Origin: Caldilineaceae bacterium
Lineage (GTDB): Bacteria; Chloroflexota; Anaerolineae; Caldilineales; Caldilineaceae
Assembly: GCA_019637695.1 (NCBI GenBank)
Contig: JAHBVG010000068.1
Span: 1-39,361 of the forward strand
Reading direction: 5' to 3'
DNA: 39,361 bases
Part shown: positions 8,243 to 16,500 of the stretch, in pieces
How the letters are laid out: the number at the start of each line of letters is the position of its first letter
Position numbering within the stretch: the first letter of the stretch is position 1
Notes under the pieces: model-generated
The model's database searches: none
Seen by the model: only the letters and a program-made list of their open reading frames with translations
Told to the model about the DNA's origin: nothing
Translations under genes and position numbers: made by a program

Positions 8243-8282
8243 TTGCATTTTACAAAATAATGTATATACTTGTGTGTATACA
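8243..8282 (+). promoter_or_regulatory. Promoter and palindromic operator of vapBC
   Basis: TTGCAT at 8243-8248 and TATACT at 8265-8270 have a 16-bp spacing. The -10 lies within an inverted repeat at 8261-8282 of the form TGTATATAC-N4-GTGTATACA (7 of 9 paired). Toxin-antitoxin operons are usually repressed by their own complex on such a palindrome, and the position over the -10 fits that. The AAGGGGA ribosome site of vapB follows directly. Confidence 0.6.
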
Positions 8283-8295
8283 AGGGGATGTTGCT

Positions 8296-8532
8296 ATGGA
8301 AACAGCGATTGCAAAAGTCTTCATCAGTGGGAATAGTCAGGCCATTCGCCTGCCTAAAGAGTTTCGGCTTGACACCGCCGAAGTCTTCATTCATCGGTCT
8401 GGCAAAAGCTTGATCCTGACCCCGATCATGCCGACGTGGGATGGGTTCACTGACGGATTTACTGGATTCAGCGCCGATTTCTCCACTCAGGGTGGTTTGT
8501 GGGAAGATTCACCGAGAGTACCGTTGGCATGA
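8296..8532 (+). CDS. vapB: VapB-type antitoxin (AbrB/SpoVT fold)
   Basis: This 78-residue antitoxin has an N-terminal swapped-hairpin AbrB-like DNA-binding domain, METAIAKVFISGNSQAIRLPKEFRL, with the GNSQAIRLP core typical of VapB antitoxins. The C-terminal part (GFSADFSTQGGLW) would be the flexible, acidic-aromatic segment that blocks the toxin. ATG 8296 follows AAGGGGA. The stop overlaps the toxin start in an ATGA, so the two are translationally coupled. It is expected to neutralise VapC and repress its own promoter with it. Confidence 0.88.
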   Translation: METAIAKVFISGNSQAIRLPKEFRLDTAEVFIHRSGKSLILTPIMPTWDGFTDGFTGFSADFSTQGGLWEDSPRVPLA

Positions 8533-8942
8533 TTCGTTACATGCTTGATACCAATGTCTGTATTGGGGTGATCAACAACACGCCACCAGCGCTGCGCCAG
8601 CAACTAATGCGGCTCTCCCCAATGGAGATCGCAATATCCCATATCGTTTATTATGAACTGGCGTTTGGTGTCCGCAATTCGGCCCATAGGGAAAAGAATC
8701 AGGCCAATCTAGATCACTTCCTGAAGTATGTTCAAGTATTAGATTGGGGCGATGAACAATCCCTGGCTGCGGCGCAGATTCGTTGCGAACTGCTACGCAG
8801 AGGACAACCCATCGGTTCCTACGACCTGCTCATTGCAGCACATGCCCTGTCGCTGAACCTTATTCTGGTCACCCATAACACCCGCGAATATGCCCGCGTT
8901 GATGGCCTGCGCATCGAAGATTGGTTCATCTCCTTATCCTGA
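8529..8942 (+). CDS. vapC: VapC-type PIN-domain ribonuclease toxin
   Basis: This 137-residue PIN-domain endoribonuclease is the toxin of the pair. The metal-binding acidic residues are visible: Asp7 in MLDTN, Glu43 in YYELAFG and Asp99 in GSYDLLIAAHA, with the conserved polar Asn117 in VTHNTREY. VapC toxins cleave tRNA or rRNA loops; the target cannot be read from sequence. It starts in the antitoxin's ATGA overlap. All catalytic residues are present, so the toxin should be active. Confidence 0.9.
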   Translation: MIRYMLDTNVCIGVINNTPPALRQQLMRLSPMEIAISHIVYYELAFGVRNSAHREKNQANLDHFLKYVQVLDWGDEQSLAAAQIRCELLRRGQPIGSYDLLIAAHALSLNLILVTHNTREYARVDGLRIEDWFISLS

Positions 8943-8980
8943 TCCCTTCACCAATCCCAATCTCCCTCAAGGAACCTCCT

Positions 8981-10117
8981 ATGGCTGTTGATCTCACAAA
9001 CCTGACCCAAGTGGTTACCGCGGCGCTGCTGCGCGATCTGGGCGATGAAGTTGATCTCATCATCCGCTACGGCTCGCAGGTGAGGGGCAACACCCACGCC
9101 TATTCGGATCTCGACCTCTCCTACGTGCCAGTACACGAGTCCACCGGGCAGAGCATTACCGTACTGGTGGGGGAGACCTTGTGTGATCTCTACCCCATCC
9201 GCTGGTCGGCGCTGGAGAGCATGTCCCGCTTCGAGAATATCAGCAGCACAGTATTGCTCAATTGCCAAATTGTCTACCAGCGCACAGAAGAATCCGCCCT
9301 CCGTCTGCGCGGACTGGCGGACAAGCTGCGCGCTCTGCTGCATCCGACGGCGCGCCCAACCATGCTCAAAAAGGCACAAGAGTACTTTCAGCGCACGGGC
9401 CATGCCTATTTTCTGTTGCAGCAAGCCGCCGAGCAGGGCCATTCTCTGGCCGCGCTCCACCATGCCCAGCAGATCCTCAACGCCGTAGCGCACACATTGG
9501 CCCTGTGCAACCAATCCTGCGTCGATACCCGCAAGTTGGCAGAATTGCTGGCGTTGCCCAGGCTGCCCGCCGATTTCTCCCAGACGGTGCAGGCCATCAC
9601 CGCTGCATACGAACCCCATCAACTGCATTCCGCTTGCGCACGATTGCTGTCAACTACACGCGACTTACTCCTATCTGAACAGCGGCAAGTGCAGAATACA
9701 CCCACCGACTATGCAGCCGCCTTTGGTCCCGGCTACCCTGAACTCAAGGGAGATGTGCTGCACATTCTGCTGGCCTGTGAACGCCGAGATCCCTTTGGGG
9801 TGCGCGGGCCGTTGGTCTCCCTCTACCATGAACTCTCGGTCGCCATTGCCCGCGCCGAGACAGGTCTGGAGGTCTCGCCATTTAACAGCCTGGCCGACTA
9901 CGAAGCTGACTTTATAGCGCTTGGCTTCCCAGCCCTGCTGCCCTCTATGGAAGCTAGAAACTTTGAGGGTCTGCACGCGCAGGTGTTGGCCTTTGATCGT
10001 CACATGCAGCATTTCCTCGCCGAGCATGGGGTTCCGCTCTATGCGTTCGCCACCATCGAGGATCTGCAAAGAGAACTGGAGGTTCGCAACGAAGGGATAG
10101 ACCATGTCAACCGCTGA
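8981..10117 (+). CDS. Nucleotidyltransferase-domain protein with helical C-terminus
   Basis: This 378-residue protein starts with a minimal polymerase-beta-type nucleotidyltransferase fold: RYGSQVRG at residues 29-36 and SDLDL at 42-46 form the GSxxRG-SDxDL metal and nucleotide site. Residues about 125-230 are helical (YFQRTGHAYFLLQQAAEQGHSLAALHHAQQILNAVAHTL), reminiscent of the HEPN or kanamycin-nucleotidyltransferase helical domain. The rest (residues 240-378) I do not recognise. It could modify a small molecule, such as an aminoglycoside, or a protein or tRNA. ATG 8981 follows CAAGGA; earlier codons overlap vapC. Its end overlaps the next gene by 14 bp, which suggests the two work together. 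Confidence 0.75.
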   Translation: MAVDLTNLTQVVTAALLRDLGDEVDLIIRYGSQVRGNTHAYSDLDLSYVPVHESTGQSITVLVGETLCDLYPIRWSALESMSRFENISSTVLLNCQIVYQRTEESALRLRGLADKLRALLHPTARPTMLKKAQEYFQRTGHAYFLLQQAAEQGHSLAALHHAQQILNAVAHTLALCNQSCVDTRKLAELLALPRLPADFSQTVQAITAAYEPHQLHSACARLLSTTRDLLLSEQRQVQNTPTDYAAAFGPGYPELKGDVLHILLACERRDPFGVRGPLVSLYHELSVAIARAETGLEVSPFNSLADYEADFIALGFPALLPSMEARNFEGLHAQVLAFDRHMQHFLAEHGVPLYAFATIEDLQRELEVRNEGIDHVNR

Positions 10118-10640
10118 CATCATCTTGATCACCGGCAACATGGCCTCTGGCAAATCGAGTGTGGCCCAGGCCCTGGCCGAGCGTCTGCCCAAAAGCGTAC
10201 ACCTGCGCGGGGATCTCTTCCGCCGCATGATCGTCAACGGGCGGGCAGAGATGTCATCCGAACTGTCAGACGAGGCAGCGCGACAACTTCAACTACGCTA
10301 TGATCTGGCGGTGGAGACGGCCAAACGCTATGCAGATGCGGGCTTCACCGTTGTCTATCAGGACATTGTCATCGGGGCGACGCTAGGCGCGGTGGCGGCG
10401 GCTTTCCATCCCTACCGGTTGGCGGTGGTTGTGCTATGTCCACGCGCGGACGTGGTGGCAGCCCGCGACCAGCAGCGCGCCAAGACCGGCTACGCCAGCC
10501 GCGCCGAAGTCGACGCCTTCGATGGGGTGCTGCGCCGGGAGACGCCGCCGATTGGCTACTGGCTGGACAATTCGGTTCTGACTCTCGACCAAACCGTGGA
10601 TGCAATCCTCGCCTATTTGGAGCAGACAGAACCATGCTGA
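10104..10640 (+). CDS. P-loop kinase / AAA-type ATPase, zeta-like
   Basis: This 178-residue P-loop protein opens with IILITGNMASGKSSVAQALAERL (Walker A at residues 11-19). HLRGDLFRRMIVNG, with the Asp expected for the phosphoacceptor site, and VVVLCPRADVVAARDQQRAKTGY follow, as in small-molecule kinases and zeta-toxin-like enzymes. The start lies inside the last codons of the nucleotidyltransferase, so the genes are coupled. Possible roles are phosphorylating a nucleoside, sugar or antibiotic. There is no zeta-epsilon antitoxin partner, so toxin activity is not supported. Confidence 0.75.
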   Translation: MSTADIILITGNMASGKSSVAQALAERLPKSVHLRGDLFRRMIVNGRAEMSSELSDEAARQLQLRYDLAVETAKRYADAGFTVVYQDIVIGATLGAVAAAFHPYRLAVVVLCPRADVVAARDQQRAKTGYASRAEVDAFDGVLRRETPPIGYWLDNSVLTLDQTVDAILAYLEQTEPC

Positions 10641-10819
10641 AATTACGCCCCCCGATCCGCAGGGGCCAGCCGCATCAGAAACCGCGCTCTTCTTTGTCCA
10701 CACAGGAGTAAACCCATAAGACTTTGCTCACTCGTTCTGCGTTCACTGGGATCTGCCACCATGCAATCTCCCTATCAGACCAGCGCTCATCCGGGCGACC
10801 TACTTACAAGGAGAATCAC

Positions 10820-12736
10820 ATGAAAACCAGACTCAGCCTTTCCATCACCATCACCCTGATTTTGATCCTTTCCACCCTCAACCCATCCCTGGTGATCGCA
10901 GAAAGTCCTCAATCTCGTTCTACACCAACTGTAGAGGAAAGCATCTTCTTTAGCGCGGACATCTCCAGTCTCGCCGTCAGCCTGCGCCGGATCGACGTGG
11001 ACGGCGGAAACGAAAGCCTCCTCCTCGGCCCGCCCCCCCTCAACGAATTTGTCTATGCGGCAGATGAAGAGCGTTTCTACGGCGTTGCCCTGGACAATAC
11101 CATCCGGCGCATGAACAGAGACGGCACAGGCGTAGAGACCCTGCTCGCCGGCCGTGATGGCCCCAGTAGCCTGCGGCTGGACAGCGTCGGCGGCAAAATC
11201 TATTGGATCGACAACGGGCGGGCCCTCTTTGGGGACGGGCGGGAGATCTGGCGAGCCAACCCCGACGGCAGCGACTCTGAGCGGATCATCTCCCCAGCCA
11301 ACGGCTTCGGGACCTTCGACCAGCTCACCCTCGCCCCGACTCTGGGCAAACTCTATTTTGTGGCCGAAGATGAGATCATCTGGGCCAATCTGGACGGCAG
11401 CAGCGCGGAGGTGGTGGCAACGGCCACCGGCGGCGTCAATCCAGAACTCTACTGCCCCCTGGTGGATGGCGCCAATCAGCGTCTCTATTGGCTCCAATAT
11501 GGCGGCTCCAGCAGCAATGCCTTCTTCCGCGCCAACCTGGACGGTTCCGACGCCCAACCGATCGTTCCCCTGCCCGCCTTCACTGACGCCGGTTGCCCCT
11601 TCCTCGGTCAGGACGGTCAGGAGATCATCTGGCCTACGGGCGATGACAACACCGTCAAGCGGGCGGATCTGGACGGCGGCAATGTCGCCACCATCCTCAC
11701 CAATGTGAACAACTCCCCCTGGTTCCAACCAGGGCCAGACGGAACCTTCTTCTGGAGCCGCTCCAGCGGGGGGCAGGTCGAGATCCTGCAAGGCGATCGG
11801 GCATCGGGCGAGGTGCAGACAGTGCTTTCCGGCCTTACCCAACTGCGCGCTCTGACCGTGGTCGCAGGGATAGGAGGTCTCTTTTGGATCGATCAGGCCG
11901 CCCATACTGTCAATCTGGGCCGGGCCAACCTGGACGGTAGCAACCCGCAAATCCTGCGCGCCAGCCCTCGCGATGTGCGGGGCATCGGTCTGGACGCGGA
12001 CGGCGGCCATTTCTATTTCGCCAATGAGCAGACGGTCAGCCGTGTGAACCCGGACGGCAGCGATCTGGAAATTCTCATCACCCGTTCCGCCTTCGTGGAA
12101 GCTCTGGCCCTGGATCTTGTCAATGGCAAGCTTTATTGGAGCGAGGGGGGCAGCAGCCCTGGCATCTTCCGCGCCGCTCTGGATGGAAGCAACGTGGAAG
12201 AGGTCTTTCTACATGCTGGCGGGGGATCAGTTACCTCATTCTTCGGCATTGCCCTGGACGTAAGCGGCGGCAAGCTCTACTTCAGCTACTATATCTTCGG
12301 CGGCGCACCCCAATTCAACGGCAGCATCTGGCAGGCCAATCTGGACGGCAGCGATGCCGAGGCGCTGGTCACTGGCCTGGAAATCCCACGCGGGCTGGCC
12401 CTGGATCGGGAGGGCGGACAGATCTACTGGGCCGATTCGCGTACAGGCAAGATCCAGCGGGCAACCCTGGCCGACGGCGGCGACGTGACCGATCTGGTCA
12501 CGGCCGATCTGCAAATGCCCCACGGCGTTGCTGTGGACGCTGCCAACGGACATCTCTATTGGGCGGATTCAGCGGCGCGTACCATCCGGCGCGCCACCCT
12601 GAATGGGGAAAATCCAATCGATCTCTACACCGGTCCCGCCGCGCCCTACAATCTGATTGTTGTGGCCCCTCTGCCCAGCGGCGACAATGGCGCGCTAGAC
12701 AGAGCGCTCTACCTGCCGCTGGTTGTCTCTGACTGA
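10820..12736 (+). CDS. Secreted YWTD-type beta-propeller protein
   Basis: This 638-residue exported protein has a signal peptide at residues 1-28 (MKTRLSLSITITLILIL, cleavage near VIA-ES). It is followed by many copies of a roughly 40-residue unit with the core GGKLYWADS-x-IxRANLDGSD, the low-density-lipoprotein-receptor YWTD propeller pattern; at least ten Y/F-W/F-x-D units are visible. The C-terminus ends LYLPLVVSD, a tail I associate with secreted Chloroflexi proteins and a possible sorting or anchoring signal. ATG 10820 follows AAGGAG; an in-frame upstream TTG is unlikely. Such propellers bind ligands; no catalytic residues are apparent. Confidence 0.82.
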   Translation: MKTRLSLSITITLILILSTLNPSLVIAESPQSRSTPTVEESIFFSADISSLAVSLRRIDVDGGNESLLLGPPPLNEFVYAADEERFYGVALDNTIRRMNRDGTGVETLLAGRDGPSSLRLDSVGGKIYWIDNGRALFGDGREIWRANPDGSDSERIISPANGFGTFDQLTLAPTLGKLYFVAEDEIIWANLDGSSAEVVATATGGVNPELYCPLVDGANQRLYWLQYGGSSSNAFFRANLDGSDAQPIVPLPAFTDAGCPFLGQDGQEIIWPTGDDNTVKRADLDGGNVATILTNVNNSPWFQPGPDGTFFWSRSSGGQVEILQGDRASGEVQTVLSGLTQLRALTVVAGIGGLFWIDQAAHTVNLGRANLDGSNPQILRASPRDVRGIGLDADGGHFYFANEQTVSRVNPDGSDLEILITRSAFVEALALDLVNGKLYWSEGGSSPGIFRAALDGSNVEEVFLHAGGGSVTSFFGIALDVSGGKLYFSYYIFGGAPQFNGSIWQANLDGSDAEALVTGLEIPRGLALDREGGQIYWADSRTGKIQRATLADGGDVTDLVTADLQMPHGVAVDAANGHLYWADSAARTIRRATLNGENPIDLYTGPAAPYNLIVVAPLPSGDNGALDRALYLPLVVSD

Positions 12737-12744
12737 GTCCTATG

Positions 12745-12781
12745 GTTGACCCGCACGAGGGCGTGCTGACTCTGCGGTTTT
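12745..12781 (+). repeat. REP-like palindrome R1
   Basis: A 37-bp unit begins GTTGACCCGCAC and ends TCTGCGGTTTT. It contains the inner stem GCACG-AGGG-CGTGC and an outer CCGCA/TGCGG stem. It is nearly identical to R2 at 12827. Confidence 0.8.
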
Positions 12782-12794
12782 GTGAAGATGACGC

Positions 12795-12837
12795 GGGGGG
12801 AGCACCTTCTCGTGCGGCTCTGTCCCGTTGACCGCAC
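12795..12837 (-). repeat. REP-like palindrome, inverted copy between R1 and R2
   Basis: GGGGGGAGCACCTTCTCGTG and the following GCGG...GTTGACCGCAC align with the downstream copies at 13267 and 13347, so it is the inverted orientation. It shares its last 11 bases with R2, giving a head-to-tail arrangement. Confidence 0.65.
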
Positions 12838-12862
12838 GAGGGCGTGCTGACTCTGCGGTTTT
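12827..12862 (+). repeat. REP-like palindrome R2
   Basis: This 36-bp unit is identical to R1 except for one missing C in the GACCCGCAC start. It lies 82 bp downstream of R1 in the same orientation. Confidence 0.8.
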
Positions 12863-12965
12863 GATTTGGGAATTGCACTGCACAATCATTGTTCCATAAT
12901 GATTTTTCTGCTATCTTAAATCTGCCTCGAACCCGACATCGCACGCATTTCAGGACGAACACCGC

Positions 12966-13246
12966 ATGAAACATCTTGACATTGCCGGTCATATCTACTA
13001 CGTCACCACGGTCGTCTATCAACGGCTGCGTCTTTTCACCAGCCCTGCCTATGTCATTCCTCTGTTTGACAGCCTTCACTACTACCGCCACCGGCACGGT
13101 TTCTGCGTCAGAAGTTGAATTACATCCACCGCAATCCGTTGCGCGCAGGGTTGGTTGAGGATGCCGCGGCATATCCATATTCAAGTTACCGGAATTACGC
13201 GGGCGGTGACGATTCGTTGATCGAAATCGACAGCGGATGGATGTAA
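12966..13246 (+). pseudogene. REP-associated tyrosine transposase (RAYT), internally deleted
   Basis: The N-terminal frame from ATG 12966 reads MKHLDIAGHIYYVTTVVYQR then LRLFTSPAYVIPLFDSLHYYRHRHGF, the standard opening of IS200-like REP-associated transposases, and stops at 13116-13118. A second frame, about 13112-13246, reads KLNYIHRNPLRAGLVEDAAA then YPYSSYRNYAGGDDSL, the family's C-terminal block with the conserved YIxxNPxRAGLV segment. The middle, which should hold the HUH (His-hydrophobe-His) metal motif, is missing and the two parts are out of frame. The gene is therefore dead. It is flanked on both sides by REP-like palindromes, as living RAYT loci are. Confidence 0.85.
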
Positions 13247-13266
13247 ATTCGCACAGTGTATCGTGC

Positions 13267-13310
13267 GGAGAGAGCACGCCCTCATGCGGTTTCGATTCGT
13301 TGACCCGCAC
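13267..13310 (-). repeat. REP-like palindrome R3 (inverted)
   Basis: This 44-bp unit starts GGAGAGAGCACGCCCTCATG and ends GTTGACCCGCAC. Its core is the reverse complement of the R1 core with one or two changes. Direct repeats of the unit recur at 80-bp spacing (next at 13347). Confidence 0.8.
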
Positions 13311-13346
13311 CTGGGGGTGGTGGCTCCGCATGATTGAACGATGGCG

Positions 13347-13390
13347 AGGAGAGAGTACGCCTTCGTGCGGTTTCGATTTGTTGACCCGCA
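13347..13390 (-). repeat. REP-like palindrome R4 (inverted)
   Basis: This 44-bp unit starts GGAGAGAGTACGCCTTCGTG and ends GTTGACCCGCAC. It is a near copy of R3 in the same orientation, so the downstream pair is inverted relative to R1 and R2 across the transposase remnant. Confidence 0.8.
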
Positions 13391-13406
13391 CTACGGAGCA
13401 GCGTAG

Positions 13407-13425
13407 GTCACGCTACCAGCGTGAC
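13407..13425. repeat. Short perfect hairpin
   Basis: GTCACGCT (13407-13414) and AGCGTGAC (13418-13425) form a perfect 8-bp stem with an ACC loop. An imperfect outer stem (GCAGCGTAG with CTACGCAGC) surrounds it. It lies between the REP cluster and the terminator of the NACHT gene. Confidence 0.6.
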
Positions 13426-13460
13426 AAGCTCCATCTACGCAGCGTTACCCGATTTCCGCC

Positions 13461-13484
13461 AAAAAAGATCGCCCCTGCGGGGCG
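13461..13484 (-). terminator. Rho-independent terminator of the NACHT-FGE gene
   Basis: Read on the minus strand, CGCCCC-GCA-GGGGCG forms a 6-bp GC stem followed by ATCTTTTTT. It lies about 50 bp past the stop codon of the NACHT-FGE gene and faces the right way. Confidence 0.75.
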
Positions 13485-13536
13485 AAGCAGGATTCAGCAG
13501 ATCAGAAAACAGAAGTCAGAAACCAGAACGCAGAAG

Positions 13537-16500
13537 CTACCCATGAGAGGTGGGGACGACCACAACTCGAAAACCGTGGTAGCGGTACCAGCTCCACGGG
13601 CCGTGCCCGTGGCGGGAAGACGCACTGGCACTCTCTGCGCTATAATACCACGAGCCGCCTCGCAGCACACGCCATTCATCCCCTTCGTCCTGAATACGTT
13701 CTGGGTTGCTGTACTCATTCAGACACCACTCCCAGACGTTGCCGCTTAGATCAAGAATACCATACGGCGACGCTCCCTGCGCATAAAGACCCACGGCGCT
13801 TGTCTGCCCCAACTTGTGCGGCCCTACGCCCGCCTCCGTCTCGTCCACATTGGCGTAGCCGGAGATGTACTCGTTCCCCCACGGATAGAGGGGGCCATCG
13901 TGGCCGCGGGCGGCCTTTTCCCACTGCCATTCGGTGGGCAGGGTAATGCGCCAATTGCCATCCTGCGCTTCGGGCGGCAGCAGCGAGGGGTCATCTTTTG
14001 CCTGTTCGCTCAGCCAGCGACAGAAGGCCAGCGCCTGGTACCACGTTACATTCTCACGCGGATGGTTCCAGAACTTGAAATTCTGCTGATAGGCGCTGTT
14101 CTCAGTACGAGCCAAACCCTGAAACCAACGCCCATTGCGCAGCCCATCCTCGGCGTCGACAAACGCCTGGAACTGGGCGTAGGTGGTCGGGTAGCGGGCC
14201 ATCCAGAAAGTAGGTTCGCTGTCGCGTTTGCCATCTTGATAGATAAACTCGCGCCGTCCCTGGGCGTCCATTTCGGGGATTTGTACCCAGTCGATGTCGG
14301 GCAGGCCGTCGGGGCGCAGACCGACGCCGCGGCGGGTGTCCAGCCCAGGGCGACGTCCCAACATCTGCGCCACTTTGGCCCGTGCTTCCGGCGCGAAAGA
14401 GGCTGTGTCGGTCATGGCTTTGATGGCGGCCCGTTGCAGCAGGGTGAAAAGGCGATGACGTTCGTCGTACTCGTCGGGCGTCTCCGCCAGCAGACTGTGT
14501 CGCTCGGCGATCTCCAACGCCAGCAGCGCCGCAGGCGCAAAGGCGTCGCTCTGCACATAGGGGCGGGTCAGGGCGACGAGGATCGTCCCCAGGTCATAGT
14601 TGCGCTTCTGCGCGCTCAGATCGTCGGCGGCCAGCCGCGCCACATTTTCCCACAGGTCCGGGCGGCTCTGTATCCGCTGCACCAGGCCCGCAGGAAAGCG
14701 GCGGTCGTCGGGCACGGGGGGGCGGCGTTCTTCGTGGCTGGAGCAAAGCAGCTCACAGGCGGCCAGATGTTCCTGAAAGCTGCGGTGGATGAAGGCAAAC
14801 TCACCCGGTCTACGCGAGACCAGAATACCGGCATGTTGGGTCAGGTAGTCCGGCACATCTTTGATGCGCACGTTGAAGTCGGCCTCGTAGAGCAGTTGCA
14901 ACAGCAGACCGGTGTGGAAGGTTGTTGTATCCTGTTGGGGGTCGCTCTGCTCATGGATGGTGCAGGCCAGTGTCTCCAACAGAGGGCGCAGCGCCGTCGG
15001 TGGTATGCCCAGGTTGTCGACCACCGATGCATCTGGGGTGCGGTGGCGTGTCCAGCGGTCGAGCAGCAGATCCACCGATTGTCGGTAGAGATCGGCCTGG
15101 GTGGGCGGGAGTTGGCCAGGGCGTTGTGGGTTGAACCAGATGGCCGCCAGCAGGGTGAAGAAGAGCGGATTGGCATGCAGGCTGCGATCGATGTGGGGAT
15201 CGTCACGGATGGCCTTGATGAACGCCTGCGCTTCTGCTTCGGCGCGGTCGGGGACGACGACCTGAAAGAGGGCCAGCGCCAGTTCGTAGAGGCGCTGGCC
15301 CTCCAACGGTTGCAGCATGGCGCGGCCAAATCCTGGCAATTCCCATTCCTCGCGGCGGTAGGCGTGGGGTCGCCCGGTGATAGCCATGCGCAGGCGTGGG
15401 TACGCGCCGTGCAACGCCGCGATCAGCGCTTTGATCTGGTCGCGGCGCTGCGGATCGGTAGCCAATGGCACTTCATCCAACCCATCGAGCAACAGCATCG
15501 CCTCTCCCTGGCGGCATAGGCGGCGCAATTCCGTTTCAAACGGCGCCAGTCCCGCTCCTAGCAGATGCTCGCGCACATAGCGCCAGAGGTCTTCCACCGT
15601 GGGCAGTGCAGTAGCGCGGCTGCCTTCGGCCAGAGGAGGAAAGCAGAGGCGCACCAGATCGCGCAATTCTATATAGATGGGGGTGAGCGGGTCGCTCAAC
15701 AGCCAATCTTTGAGCGCGACCAGGCTGGCGTTGGGGGGCACGTCGTCATCGCCCGCGCGCCGACGCAGTTCCCCTGCCTGGCAGAGCGTCATGTGGCGCA
15801 GAAAGCTGCTTTTGCCGCCGCCTGGATCGCCCAGCAGCACAGAACGGGGCTGCACGCTGGCGGCGTCGTGGGCTTCCATGTACCAGTGGTGGTCGCGGTC
15901 TTCGGTTTCCTGGCCGGCGGCGCGACGCTCTGCGATCTTACGCCCGATGCCGTCGATGATCTGTTGCATGGCGGCTTCGTCCACGCCGAGGTCGCGCCAG
16001 CTTCGTTCCTTCGGCTTCTGGCGCAACATTTCGGCCATCGCCTCGTCATCTGTGGGGAGATGCAGGAGCGCCTCTGCCATCTCTGCGCGCTCCGGGTGCT
16101 CTGGATGGTCGGTTGCGATCCACCAATCGACGATCTGGTGATCCTTGACCTGCACCACCACATTACAGTCCACCTGAAGCGGCACGTAGACATCGAGCAG
16201 CGTGGCCTGATCCTGGCGCTGGCTGATATCGGCCAGCTTCACCAGCGTCCACGGTTTGGCGAACCAACTGCGCAGGTATTCCAGGTGAATGTCCGAAAGG
16301 GCGGCTGCCGCTGGGTGTGTGGACGGCTTCTCGTTTCGACCCAGGGCTGCGATCATCTCGTCCATCTTGTGCAACAGGCGGGCCAGGTCGGCGGCCATGC
16401 GTTCGCTGGCGTCGGCGCTGCGTTCGCTGGCCTGCGCCGTGCGTTCTTGCAGTCGCTTCATCTCGGCGCTGGCGGTGGCAATGATCTCGATCTGGCGTGC

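Noticed and set aside
10104..10640. Zeta-type toxin
   Set aside because: The P-loop and phosphoacceptor pattern are shared with many small-molecule kinases, there is no epsilon antitoxin, and the overlap is with a nucleotidyltransferase.
12745..12862. Two 36-37-bp near-identical repeats separated by 45 bp, like a minimal CRISPR array
   Set aside because: The 45-bp stretch between them holds an inverted copy of the same palindrome. Matching inverted copies lie beyond a transposase remnant, and there are no cas genes.
12498..13391. Minus-strand frame with repeated KPHEGVLSP peptides
   Set aside because: The repeated peptides are just translations of the REP-like palindromes; the rest runs antisense to the propeller gene and the transposase remnant.
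13237..13749. Plus-strand frame across R3 and R4 into the NACHT 3' end
   Set aside because: It is made of repeat sequence and antisense codons, with no domain similarity.
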